From Peptostreptococcaceae bacterium (GTDB taxonomy: Bacteria > Bacillota_A > Clostridia > Peptostreptococcales > Acidaminobacteraceae): a stretch of DNA of 11,529 bases. Positions 1 through 7,268 of this stretch are shown piece by piece (position 1 is the stretch's first letter; each line of letters opens with the position of its first letter). The position numbers and the translations under genes are program-made. The notes beneath the pieces are model-generated. The model saw only the letters and a program-made list of their open reading frames with translations. It did no database searches and was not told the origin of the DNA. The DNA is taken from positions 1 through 11,529 of the forward strand of contig JABXKX010000100.1 in NCBI GenBank assembly GCA_013619035.1. The letters run 5' to 3'.

Positions 1-2273
1 GATTAAAAGATGTAGCAGATATATCATTAGAACTTGCGGATTCAAATTATAAGATTATACATGATGGCGACAATGCCATATTATTGACGGGTTACTTTAA
101 GAGTAATAAAAACATCGTAACCGTTGGTAAAGAAGTAGATCAAACCATAGAAACACTAAGAAAGACTTTGCCTAAAGATATTAAATTTACAACTATACTG
201 GATCAGCCTAAAACGGTTGATCGCTCAGTAAAAGACTTTGCTAAGAATTTGCTTCAAGGCGTTCTGTTTGTTATTATAGTTGTTTTTATTGGTATGGGCA
301 TAAGAAATGCCATCATCGTATCAACGGCTATTCCAGCTTCGATATTAATTACTTTTGCCTGTATGAAACTTCTAGGCATACAGATTCATCAAATATCCAT
401 TGCAGCTTTAATTGTTTCACTTGGGATGCTTGTGGATAATGCCATTGTGGTCAGTGATGCCATTCAAGTAAGGCTGGATAATGATGAAGACAGATTACTG
501 GCCTGTATTAATGGTGTAAAAGAAGTGGCTATCCCGGTTCTAACATCTACACTTACTACTGTAGCAGCATTTTTACCACTCTTATTACTCAATTCTATAG
601 CTGGAGAATATATTTCAAGTTTACCAGCGATTGTGATGATATCTTTAGTGGTCTCTTATTTGATTGCTATTTTTATCACACCAACTATGGCCTTTATCTT
701 CTTTAAAAAAAGGGAGAAGAAAGCCAAAAAAGGATTCTTTAGAACGTTATTTGATAAATTGCTGATAATCGGCATGAAAATAAAACCTGTTGTGGTTATT
801 GGTATGATATCAATATTTGCATTAACGGTATATTTAGCACTTGAACTGGGACTACAGTTCTTCCCATTTGCAGATACCGATATGTTGTACATTGAAATGA
901 AAAGTGAACAATCCAGCAATTTTGAAGCGACTGAAGCATTGGTTGATCAAGTAATTGAAGTGATTGGAAATGAAGAGTTGGTTAAGAATTATACTGTAGC
1001 TATTGGTGATGGGTTACCAAAGTTTTATCAAACGATGCCAGTACCAACACCTTCTCAAGATCGTGCACAAATGATGGTTATTTTAGATTTACAAAAAATG
1101 AGTGCGCGTGGCGACTATATTAATCTAACACAGTATATAGATCACCTTCAAGAAGAAATGGACCGTCAAGTATTTGGTGGTAGTATTCAGGTCAAACAAC
1201 TGGAGCAAGGTGAGCCTGTTGGTGCACCTGTTGTGGTTAGGCTTTCTGGTGAGAACCTTAAACAACTCGGTGATTATTCTAAAACAGTTGTAGAATTTCT
1301 TGAAAACATACCCGGTACAGTGAATGTAGAAAGTGATTATGATGATTATAATTATGAGTTCTTTGTTGATGTAAAGGATATTGAAGCGGGCTATTATGGT
1401 TTGTCTAAATACGATATTCAAAATGAAATAAGTATCGCACTCTATGGTAGGCAAGCAGGTGTATACAATAAAAACAGCAATGAATACGATATCAAAATTA
1501 TCAGTAACATTAATGAAAAAGATGCTTTGGATAATCTTGGTATCAAGTCATCATTTGCACCTACAAAGGTTTTATTAAAAAACATTGCTGATGTTGAAAC
1601 CTCATCATCAATTCCTGTTATTAGAAAGTACGATAGAGCTTTAACGGTTAGAGTTTATTCGGATGTGAAATATGGTTACAATCCAGTGGAAGTTCAAGGT
1701 CAATTGGCGTCGATATTAGATCAAGAGACGTTAGATGGCATTGTCATCACTTATGATGGTGAGAAACAGAAGATACTAGAAAACTTTGGTGATGTTGGAG
1801 AATCAGCTGTTCTAGCTGTGGTACTCGTATATTTAATTTTACTGATACAATTTAACTCGTTTAAACAACCCGTGGTTATTTTACTGACCATACCATTATC
1901 CGCATTTGGTTCGATTATTGGATTAACACTTTCGGGTCAAACTTTATCATTTACTGCCATTTTGGGTATTGTGAGTTTGCTTGGAATTGTTGTAAACAAT
2001 GCAATTGTGTTGGTAGATTTTATTAATTCAGAAAGAGCCGAGGGTAAGCCTATAGAGGTTGCTTGTTATGACGCAGTTGATAAACGATTCAGACCGATTA
2101 TGTTAAGCACAATTACAACTGTGATTGGTTTGACACCTCTTATTTATTCAGGAAGCGAATTGTTTGTACCGATGGCTATTTCTTTGATGTCGGGATTGAT
2201 GGTATCGACGGTCTTTACACTGGTCGTTATTCCAGTGATATACAGTCTATTTATAAAAGAAACTCTAATATGA
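1..2273 (+). CDS. RND-family efflux/export transporter, 5' truncated by window edge
   Basis: Inner-membrane pump of the RND superfamily (AcrB/MexB/SwrC type), expected to export lipophilic compounds or lipopeptides using an ion gradient. The frame is already open at base 3 (LKDVADISLE), matching the porter-domain stretch of RND pumps. About 260 N-terminal residues therefore lie outside the window and 756 are visible. Visible parts in order are the end of the first porter domain, a hydrophobic block (about bases 240-700) with the TM4 motif GMLVDNAIVVSDAI, a second periplasmic-type domain (about 850-1790), and a C-terminal block of membrane helices including GIVVNNAIVLVDF. The AcrB TM4 Asp-Asp pair is Asp-Asn here, and the TM10 Lys position is Asn. 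A TTG codon at 84 could be read as a start, but homology continues upstream of it. The gene ends in TGA just before a strong terminator, so it is probably the last gene of its operon. Family certain, substrate unknown. Confidence 0.93.
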   Translation, partial: LKDVADISLELADSNYKIIHDGDNAILLTGYFKSNKNIVTVGKEVDQTIETLRKTLPKDIKFTTILDQPKTVDRSVKDFAKNLLQGVLFVIIVVFIGMGIRNAIIVSTAIPASILITFACMKLLGIQIHQISIAALIVSLGMLVDNAIVVSDAIQVRLDNDEDRLLACINGVKEVAIPVLTSTLTTVAAFLPLLLLNSIAGEYISSLPAIVMISLVVSYLIAIFITPTMAFIFFKKREKKAKKGFFRTLFDKLLIIGMKIKPVVVIGMISIFALTVYLALELGLQFFPFADTDMLYIEMKSEQSSNFEATEALVDQVIEVIGNEELVKNYTVAIGDGLPKFYQTMPVPTPSQDRAQMMVILDLQKMSARGDYINLTQYIDHLQEEMDRQVFGGSIQVKQLEQGEPVGAPVVVRLSGENLKQLGDYSKTVVEFLENIPGTVNVESDYDDYNYEFFVDVKDIEAGYYGLSKYDIQNEISIALYGRQAGVYNKNSNEYDIKIISNINEKDALDNLGIKSSFAPTKVLLKNIADVETSSSIPVIRKYDRALTVRVYSDVKYGYNPVEVQGQLASILDQETLDGIVITYDGEKQKILENFGDVGESAVLAVVLVYLILLIQFNSFKQPVVILLTIPLSAFGSIIGLTLSGQTLSFTAILGIVSLLGIVVNNAIVLVDFINSERAEGKPIEVACYDAVDKRFRPIMLSTITTVIGLTPLIYSGSELFVPMAISLMSGLMVSTVFTLVVIPVIYSLFIKETLI

Positions 2274-2295
2274 TAGAACCAATAGAAGATAAGGC

Positions 2296-2326
2296 AAACC
2301 TACTATGAAAATAGTAGGTTTTGTTA
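2296..2326 (+). terminator. Intrinsic terminator after the RND gene
   Basis: A perfect 11-bp stem (2296-2306 with 2311-2321) is closed by a GAAA tetraloop and followed by a short T-rich tract. It lies 22 bases after the RND stop codon and separates the pump from the asparaginase-cutC pair. Confidence 0.85.
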
Positions 2327-2360
2327 TAAACTATGATTGATAATGTAAATGGAGGAGCTT

Positions 2361-3251
2361 ATGTGGGGAATAATAGGTACTTGGGAAATGGTTTTAGAAG
2401 GTCTTAAAGAAGGCGGTCAACAACTTCAAGACTCATCACATGTGTTTGATGCGATAGAAAGTACAGTAAAAACAGTTGAAGCAAATGAATTATTCACATC
2501 TGTAGGATTAGGTGGTTTACCAAATGAAGACGGTGAACTTGAATTGGATGCGGCTTTTATGGATGGTAAAACAATGTCTATCGGTGCTGTTGCTGGTATT
2601 AAAGGTTTTTTACATCCTGTTTCAATTGCTAGAAGTTTAATGGATGGACCCTTTAATAATTTTCTAGTAGGAATGGGTGCAGAAAAATATGCCTTATCAC
2701 AAGGCTTTGATCAACAGGAGATGGTAACTGAAACGGCTAAAGAAAAATGGAAACTGCATAAAGATGAAGTAAAAAAAGGGTTAAGTCCTTATATAGGTCA
2801 CGATACGGTTTGTGTTGTAGGATTAGATAAACAACATAATATGGCGACTTGTACTTCAACGAGTGGTTTGTTTTATAAACGAGCAGGTAGAGTGGGCGAC
2901 TCACCAATTTCTGGTTCTGGGTATTATGTGGATGAACGGATTGGCGGTGCAGCAGCAACTGGTTTAGGTGAGGATATTATGAAGGGCTGTATCAGTTTCA
3001 GTATTGTGCAAAAAATGAAACGCATGTCACCTCAAGCAGCTTGTATAGAAGCAGTACAAGAATTAACTGAGTTATTGATAGATAGAAGAAAAAAAGCAGG
3101 CGATATTTCGGTGATTGCTATGAATTCAGATGGTGATTATGGTGCAGCGACAAATATTGATGTGTTTCATTTTGCAGTGATGACGGAGACCGTTGGATTA
3201 AAGTTATTGACTGTAAATGATAAAGGAGAAGTAAAGGAGTGTCTATGTTAG
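2361..3251 (+). CDS. Glycosylasparaginase-family N-terminal nucleophile hydrolase (N4-(beta-N-acetylglucosaminyl)-L-asparaginase / isoaspartyl peptidase type)
   Basis: Peptidase family T2 enzyme. It is made as a precursor that cleaves itself before a Thr, which becomes the N-terminal nucleophile hydrolysing the amide bond of GlcNAc-Asn or related beta-aspartyl substrates. With ATG 2361 the protein is 296 aa. The cleavage/catalytic site is GHDT at 146-149 (Thr149), followed by TSTSG (165-169), GRVGDSP (176-182, whose Arg and Asp match the substrate-carboxylate binders of human AGA) and GAAATG (196-201). The alpha part shows GLGGLPNEDG (49-58) and an LDAAFMDG segment. These match glycosylasparaginase more closely than plant-type asparaginase. 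An ATG at 2349 is in frame, but the GGAGGAG at 2351-2357 sits correctly for 2361. There is no signal peptide, so it should act in the cytoplasm on imported glycopeptides or glyco-amino acids. The end overlaps cutC by 7 bases. Exact substrate inferred, not shown. Confidence 0.9.
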   Translation: MWGIIGTWEMVLEGLKEGGQQLQDSSHVFDAIESTVKTVEANELFTSVGLGGLPNEDGELELDAAFMDGKTMSIGAVAGIKGFLHPVSIARSLMDGPFNNFLVGMGAEKYALSQGFDQQEMVTETAKEKWKLHKDEVKKGLSPYIGHDTVCVVGLDKQHNMATCTSTSGLFYKRAGRVGDSPISGSGYYVDERIGGAAATGLGEDIMKGCISFSIVQKMKRMSPQAACIEAVQELTELLIDRRKKAGDISVIAMNSDGDYGAATNIDVFHFAVMTETVGLKLLTVNDKGEVKECLC

Positions 3252-3913
3252 AAGTAATTGCACAATCGGTCGATGATGCAAAAGTAATAGAAGCAGCAGG
3301 CGCACATCGTATAGAGCTGGTAAGTGGTATCTCGGAAGGTGGTTTAACACCTAGTTATGGTATGATTGAACAAGTGGTTAAATCGGTGAAAATCCCAGTC
3401 AATGTGATGATAAGACCACATAGTTATTCCTTTGAATACAAATCAGACGATATTGGTGTGATGAAACAAGATATTAAAATAGTTGAATCATTGGGTGTCA
3501 ATGGCATCGTCATCGGTTGTTTAAACAATCGCGAAGTTGATTTTAAACTATTGAATGAGTTTATAGAAGCTGTTAATTGTGAGATTACATTCCATAGGGC
3601 TATTGATGAAACTGAAAATCCTTCTTTAATGTTCCAGAAATTAACGGGTTTAGTAGGGATTAAGCAGATCTTAACATCGGGTGGTCCTGGTAAAGCCTGT
3701 GATAATTTTGCAGAATTAGACAAAATGTATACTATGATGTCAAATAAACTTTTGATAGGTAGTGGGGTTACTTTAAACAATATTTCGACACTTCGTTTAA
3801 GATATCCTAAAGCCAATTATCATATTGGGTCTGATGCAAGAGTAAATCAATCATTTAGAAATAGAATTGACGAAAAACATATCAGAATGATTGTTGAACA
3901 ATTTGATAAATAA
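3245..3913 (+). CDS. cutC: CutC family protein
   Basis: TIM-barrel protein of the CutC family, historically called copper homeostasis protein although the biochemical role is disputed. With ATG 3245 it has 222 aa, slightly shorter than the usual 240-250. Family motifs in order are HRIEL (21-25), EGGLTPS (31-37), MIRP (55-58), FHRA (116-119), LTSGG (143-147) and GSGV (172-175). A GTG at 3239 is in frame, but the AAAGGAG at 3233-3239 includes that base and spaces well to 3245, so the ATG is preferred. The start lies inside the 3' end of the asparaginase gene (7-base overlap), so the two should be translationally coupled and made together. That pairing suggests a role connected with glyco-amino acid or sugar-amide breakdown rather than copper, but this is inference. 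No metal-binding Cys/His cluster is evident. Confidence 0.9.
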   Translation: MLEVIAQSVDDAKVIEAAGAHRIELVSGISEGGLTPSYGMIEQVVKSVKIPVNVMIRPHSYSFEYKSDDIGVMKQDIKIVESLGVNGIVIGCLNNREVDFKLLNEFIEAVNCEITFHRAIDETENPSLMFQKLTGLVGIKQILTSGGPGKACDNFAELDKMYTMMSNKLLIGSGVTLNNISTLRLRYPKANYHIGSDARVNQSFRNRIDEKHIRMIVEQFDK

Positions 3914-3999
3914 TAATAAATGGATTTTTTTTACAAAATTACGGCTAAATAGACATATATATGGCTATATAAGCAAAAAAGCTGAAAAATGAGAAAATT

Positions 4000-4008
4000 T
4001 GCTATAAT
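4000..4008 (+). promoter_or_regulatory. Extended -10 promoter for pcp
   Basis: TGCTATAAT gives a perfect TATAAT (4003-4008) with the TGn extension at 4000-4002. No good -35 lies 17 bases upstream, as expected for an extended -10 promoter. It lies about 50 bases before the pcp ATG. The rest of the 143-base gap (3914-4056) is very AT-rich with a T run and TATATA-type repeats. I see no stable terminator hairpin after cutC, so some read-through from cutC is possible. Confidence 0.6.
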
Positions 4009-4056
4009 ATATTACATATGGAGTAATACTTTTATAGCATACCATTAGGGGGATAT

Positions 4057-4695
4057 ATGAAAGTATTGTTAACAGGATTTGATCCGTTTGGGGGAGAATC
4101 GATAAATCCAGCTTATGAAGCTGTGGCTTTAGTACCAGATATGATTCAAACACATGAAGTTATAAAGTTAGAGATTCCAACGGTTTTTAGAAAATCAATT
4201 CAAGTGATCGAAGCAGCCATAATAGAACATCAACCGGATATTGTCTTGGCAATAGGTCAGGCTGGCGGAAGAATGGCAATTGCAGTTGAAAGAGTTGGTA
4301 TTAACGTAGATGATGGAAGAATCGCTGACAATGAAGGCAATCAACCAATTGATGAAGTGATAGAAAAGGATGGCGCTAATGCTTACTTTTCGAATTTACC
4401 CATAAAAAAAATGGTAGAAGCTATTAAAGCACAGAATATACCTGCAATCGTATCTAATTCTGCAGGAACTTATGTGTGTAATCATGTGTTATACGGTATT
4501 ATGCATCTTATCAATACAAAGCATAAGGATATTAGAGGGGGTTTTATTCATGTACCATTTTTACCACAACAGGTGGTGAATGGGAATATGGCATCCATGT
4601 CCTTAGACATAATAACAAGAGGCATTGAAATAGCAATTGAGACAGCTGTTTCAAACAATACTGATGAGAAGTTAATTGGAGGTAGTATTTTTTAA
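4057..4695 (+). CDS. pcp: Pyroglutamyl-peptidase I (pyrrolidone-carboxylate peptidase)
   Basis: Cytoplasmic cysteine peptidase (family C15) that removes N-terminal pyroglutamate from peptides. It is 212 aa, the normal family length. The start motif [10 protein letters not shown] (4-13) binds substrate. The catalytic triad is visible as Glu78 (in AIAVERVG), Cys141 (in [10 protein letters not shown]) and His165 (in GGFIHVP), with the spacing seen in Bacillus Pcp (about 81/144/168). AGGGGG precedes ATG 4057 at good spacing. It has its own extended -10 promoter and is followed 22 bases later by a small XRE regulator, probably on the same transcript. The C-terminal tail ends IGGSIF with no unusual extension. 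With the glycosylasparaginase upstream, it gives this stretch two enzymes acting on modified peptide ends. Confidence 0.95.
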   Translation: MKVLLTGFDPFGGESINPAYEAVALVPDMIQTHEVIKLEIPTVFRKSIQVIEAAIIEHQPDIVLAIGQAGGRMAIAVERVGINVDDGRIADNEGNQPIDEVIEKDGANAYFSNLPIKKMVEAIKAQNIPAIVSNSAGTYVCNHVLYGIMHLINTKHKDIRGGFIHVPFLPQQVVNGNMASMSLDIITRGIEIAIETAVSNNTDEKLIGGSIF

Positions 4696-4717
4696 TAGGT
4701 TGAATGGAGGTAAGGAG

Positions 4718-4963
4718 ATGTCTAGAGTAATAGGGAATCGGATTAGGGTTTATAGGAAACTAAATGATATGAGACAACAAGCTTTGGCAGATGAACTTGG
4801 TATCAACAGAACTTATTTATCTAAGCTTGAAAACTATATACATAATCCCAGTCCTGAATTAATGATTAAGTTATGTGAAGTATTCGATTGTAACCTTGGA
4901 GAGATGTTTACTATTAATGTAGAAAATTTAGAGAACTTAAATAATTTAGGAAATAGAGATTAA
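4718..4963 (+). CDS. Small XRE/Cro-type helix-turn-helix regulator
   Basis: An 81-aa DNA-binding protein consisting of one Cro/C1-type HTH domain (about residues 5-64) and a short acidic, Asn-rich tail. The HTH is read in RQQALADELGINRTYLSKLE (19-38), with the recognition helix around RTYLSKLE and the usual fifth-helix motif (CEVFDCNLGEMF). The open frame extends upstream to 4676, inside pcp. However, GGAGG at 4706-4710 followed by AAGGAG before ATG 4718 fixes the start, and the upstream part has no family similarity. It follows pcp by 22 bases and is closed by a strong terminator, so it is most likely cotranscribed with pcp. Its target is unknown; candidates are its own operon or the SPFH promoter just downstream. 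No partner toxin is adjacent, so an antitoxin role is unlikely. Confidence 0.88.
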   Translation: MSRVIGNRIRVYRKLNDMRQQALADELGINRTYLSKLENYIHNPSPELMIKLCEVFDCNLGEMFTINVENLENLNNLGNRD

Positions 4964-5008
4964 AGAGTTGATTTAGAGTAAATCAACTCTTTTTTTCTTT
5001 TTTTTTAA
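4962..5008 (+). terminator. Strong intrinsic terminator after pcp-HTH unit
   Basis: A 13-bp perfect stem (4962-4974 with 4980-4992, loop AGAGT) is followed by a run of T broken by a single C. The stem starts inside the stop codon of the HTH gene. It separates the metabolic unit from the zinc-ribbon cluster. Confidence 0.93.
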
Positions 5009-5017
5009 TGTTTATAC

Positions 5018-5025
5018 TGTATAAT
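5018..5025 (+). promoter_or_regulatory. Probable -10 promoter for the SPFH/zinc-ribbon operon
   Basis: A perfect TATAAT at 5020-5025, preceded by TG, sits 28 bases before the SPFH start and directly after the terminator T tract. The -35 position falls in that T tract and is poor. It does not resemble a SigW promoter (no AAC...CGTA pair), unlike the B. subtilis pspA operon. Confidence 0.45.
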
Positions 5026-5053
5026 TAGTATAGAAAAGATAAGGAGAATGGTG

Positions 5054-6166
5054 ATGGGATTATTTAAAAAATTTGTTAAGAGTCAATTTATTGAAGTTAT
5101 AGAATGGACGGAAAGCAATTTAGACAGAATGGTCTATAGATTTCCAGTAGAGAACCAAGAGATTAAAATGGGAGCGAAGTTAACCGTTAGAGCATCACAG
5201 GTTGCTGTTTTTGTAAATGAGGGACAAATCACTGATGTCTTTACAGCAGGCCTTCATACGTTGTCGACTGAGAATATGCCTGTTTTAACAAAACTGAAGT
5301 CTTGGAAATATGGATTTGATTCACCATTTAAAGCTGAAGTTTACTTTGTTTCAACAAAACAATTCACCAATATGAAATGGGGTACAAAAAACCCTGTTAT
5401 GATGAGAGATCAAGAATTTGGCCGTGTTAGAGTGAGAGCTTTAGGAACATATGCCTTTAAAATATCGGATGCAACAGTATTTTTAAAAGAGATATTTGGG
5501 ACATCAGGTGACTTTAGAACAGATGCCATTCAAGATCATCTAAGAGGTATTGTCGTAGGGAGTTTATCTGATTTATTTGCTGAATCCAATATACCGGTCA
5601 TGGATTTTACTTCTAACTTAGATGAGTTGGCTGAAAGAGGTAAGGGTAAATTACAAGATAACTTTGGCGGTATGGGATTTGAAATCACTCAATTTGTTAT
5701 TGAGAATATTTCATTGCCTGAAGAAGTTATGTTGGCGATGGATGAAAGAAATAAAATGTCTATGTTAGGTGTAGATAGTTATGCAACATATAAAACTCTA
5801 GATGCAGTTGAAAAGGCTGCTTCTAATCCAGGTGGATCAATGGCTGGGGCTGGTGTTGGTATGGGAGCTGGTGCTGCACTTGGTAATATCATGGCTCAAA
5901 CCATGAATCCAACACAAACAACAGCAAAACAAACAACAATTCCATGTAAGAGTTGTGGCCATCAGATGGCTGAAAATAGTAAGTTTTGCCCAGGGTGTGG
6001 TCAACCGACGTCACAGACAAAACCGTGTATAAAATGTGGAACACCACTACAAGAAGGTAGCAAGTTCTGTGTTTCATGTGGTGAAAAACAAGAAAAAGTA
6101 TGCCCATCTTGTCAAAAACCTGTAACAGGTGCTTTCTGTTCAAGTTGCGGTACGAAAGTAGAATAA
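5054..6166 (+). CDS. SPFH-domain protein with three C-terminal zinc ribbons (YdjI-like)
   Basis: A 370-aa protein. Residues about 5-235 match the bacterial SPFH proteins often labelled virion core protein and B. subtilis YdjI: a short amphipathic start (MGLFKKFVKSQFIEVIEW), then AKLTVRASQVAVFVNEGQ and a C-terminal LPEEVMLAMDERNKMSMLGV segment. A Gly/Ala-rich linker (258-280) follows. Three double-knuckle zinc ribbons come last: CKSC/CPGC (298-315), CIKC/CVSC (325-342) and CPSC/CSSC (350-365). No true transmembrane helix is evident, so membrane binding would be peripheral and oligomeric, as for other SPFH scaffolds. ATG 5048 and GTG 5051 are also in frame; AAGGAG at 5041-5046 spaces best to ATG 5054. 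In B. subtilis YdjI is reported to help place PspA at the membrane; no pspA is seen here. The next gene begins one base after the stop. Confidence 0.88.
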   Translation: MGLFKKFVKSQFIEVIEWTESNLDRMVYRFPVENQEIKMGAKLTVRASQVAVFVNEGQITDVFTAGLHTLSTENMPVLTKLKSWKYGFDSPFKAEVYFVSTKQFTNMKWGTKNPVMMRDQEFGRVRVRALGTYAFKISDATVFLKEIFGTSGDFRTDAIQDHLRGIVVGSLSDLFAESNIPVMDFTSNLDELAERGKGKLQDNFGGMGFEITQFVIENISLPEEVMLAMDERNKMSMLGVDSYATYKTLDAVEKAASNPGGSMAGAGVGMGAGAALGNIMAQTMNPTQTTAKQTTIPCKSCGHQMAENSKFCPGCGQPTSQTKPCIKCGTPLQEGSKFCVSCGEKQEKVCPSCQKPVTGAFCSSCGTKVE

Positions 6167-6167
6167 T

Positions 6168-7268
6168 ATGACTGAAAATCAAGAACCAATAATGATAAAT
6201 AGCGGGCAATTTCCTTGTCCGAACTGTGGCGCTTTTATGAAATATTCACCAGAAACAGGTGGTTTATCATGTGAGTACTGTGGTACAGAAGTGGATATAA
6301 CAAAAGATGATTCAGAAATAAAAGAATACCGATTTGATGCATTAGATGAACTTTCTAATCATCACTGGAATGATGATAAACGTGTTATTAAATGTGAGTC
6401 GTGTAGTGGAGAAACCATTATACGAATGAATGAAATTACAAAAACCTGTGTGTTCTGTGGTTCGGCTCAGGTTGTAACAGAAGCATTAGAAGAGGGGATT
6501 CCACCGGAGTCTCTGATTCCATTTATGGTGACAAGAGCAGCTGCAAGAGCAGATATCAAACGTTGGGTTAGTGGTAAGTTTTATGCACCAAAAGCATTAA
6601 AAGAACTTGATAAACTGGATAAACTGAGTAGTTTATACATTCCATATTTTACATTTGATTCTGATACCTCTACATTTTATAGAGGACAAAAAGGAACTCA
6701 CTATTATGTGTCACGTACGAAAGTCGTTGATGGTAAAACCAAAACAGTTAGAGAACGAAGAACAAGATGGCAACATGTAGATGGCGTTTATAAAGAAGTT
6801 TTTGATGATATTTTAATTCATGCGACAAATAAGTTAGATCAAAAGCTTATTCAATCTATGAAGTCTTTTGATTTAAAAGCATTAGAAACTTATCAAGAAG
6901 AGTATTTGATTGGTCATCAGGCTGAACGTTATACCGTGAAATTAACAGATGGCTGGGACGAAGCTAAGTCAGAAATGAAACAAATAATCTATCAAGGTAT
7001 CAGAAATCAAGTAGGTGGCGATGAATTTAGACTAACACATCACACAACTGATTATGGTGAACCTTATTTCAAACATATATTGCTGCCGATTTGGATAACG
7101 ACTTATCAATACAAAGACAAGACTTATCCTGTATATATCAATGGCCAGACAGGTCATGTAGTTGGTGAATATCCAAAGAGTATAATAAAGATTTTATTAA
7201 CCATTTTAGGATTTGTCGGTATTGCAATTATTATTTATTTACTTATAAATAGCGGGGTATTTCAATGA
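6168..7268 (+). CDS. YdjG-like protein: TFIIB-type zinc ribbons with C-terminal membrane helix
   Basis: A 366-aa protein of the YdjG type, often misnamed helicase or phage replication protein. Two zinc ribbons lie at the N-terminus: Cys17/20/35/38 (CPNC...CEYC) and Cys76/79/94/97 (CESC...CVFC). A large soluble middle region follows, containing YIPYFTFDSDTSTFYRGQKG (158-177) and a basic stretch (KTVRERRTRWQ). There is one membrane helix near the end (about 338-361) with a very short tail. The bulk is therefore predicted to be cytoplasmic and tail-anchored. No helicase or nucleotide-binding motif is visible. ATG 6168 follows the SPFH stop by one base with no clear ribosome binding site, so translation is probably coupled. 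Its 3' end overlaps the lipoprotein start by 4 bases (ATGA). B. subtilis ydjG sits with ydjI in the pspA operon, so the pair is conserved. Molecular role unknown. Confidence 0.85.
   Translation: MTENQEPIMINSGQFPCPNCGAFMKYSPETGGLSCEYCGTEVDITKDDSEIKEYRFDALDELSNHHWNDDKRVIKCESCSGETIIRMNEITKTCVFCGSAQVVTEALEEGIPPESLIPFMVTRAAARADIKRWVSGKFYAPKALKELDKLDKLSSLYIPYFTFDSDTSTFYRGQKGTHYYVSRTKVVDGKTKTVRERRTRWQHVDGVYKEVFDDILIHATNKLDQKLIQSMKSFDLKALETYQEEYLIGHQAERYTVKLTDGWDEAKSEMKQIIYQGIRNQVGGDEFRLTHHTTDYGEPYFKHILLPIWITTYQYKDKTYPVYINGQTGHVVGEYPKSIIKILLTILGFVGIAIIIYLLINSGVFQ

Noticed and set aside
2349..2360. Upstream ATG for the glycosylasparaginase
   Set aside because: The GGAGGAG directly after it is the ribosome binding site of the ATG at 2361, and the four extra residues have no family support.
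3424..3816. Long open frame on the - strand inside cutC (130 codons)
   Set aside because: It lies wholly antisense to a clear CutC gene, with no ribosome binding site or family resemblance. The same reasoning removes the - strand frames at 1125-1454, 2737-2958, 5889-6209, 8248-8493 and 11098-11316.
3940..3985. TATATA-type inverted repeats between cutC and pcp as an operator or terminator
   Set aside because: Such short AT-only symmetry is expected by chance in this composition, and the small AGC-A6-GCT hairpin is too weak to call a terminator.
4676..4717. Longer N-terminus of the HTH regulator starting inside pcp
   Set aside because: The extra 14 codons cover the GGAGG/AAGGAG sites that serve ATG 4718 and show no similarity to XRE domains.
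6168..7268. Helicase or phage replication protein label for the YdjG-like gene
   Set aside because: Only zinc ribbons and a membrane helix are visible; no Walker or helicase motifs exist. The label commonly comes from zinc-ribbon similarity alone.
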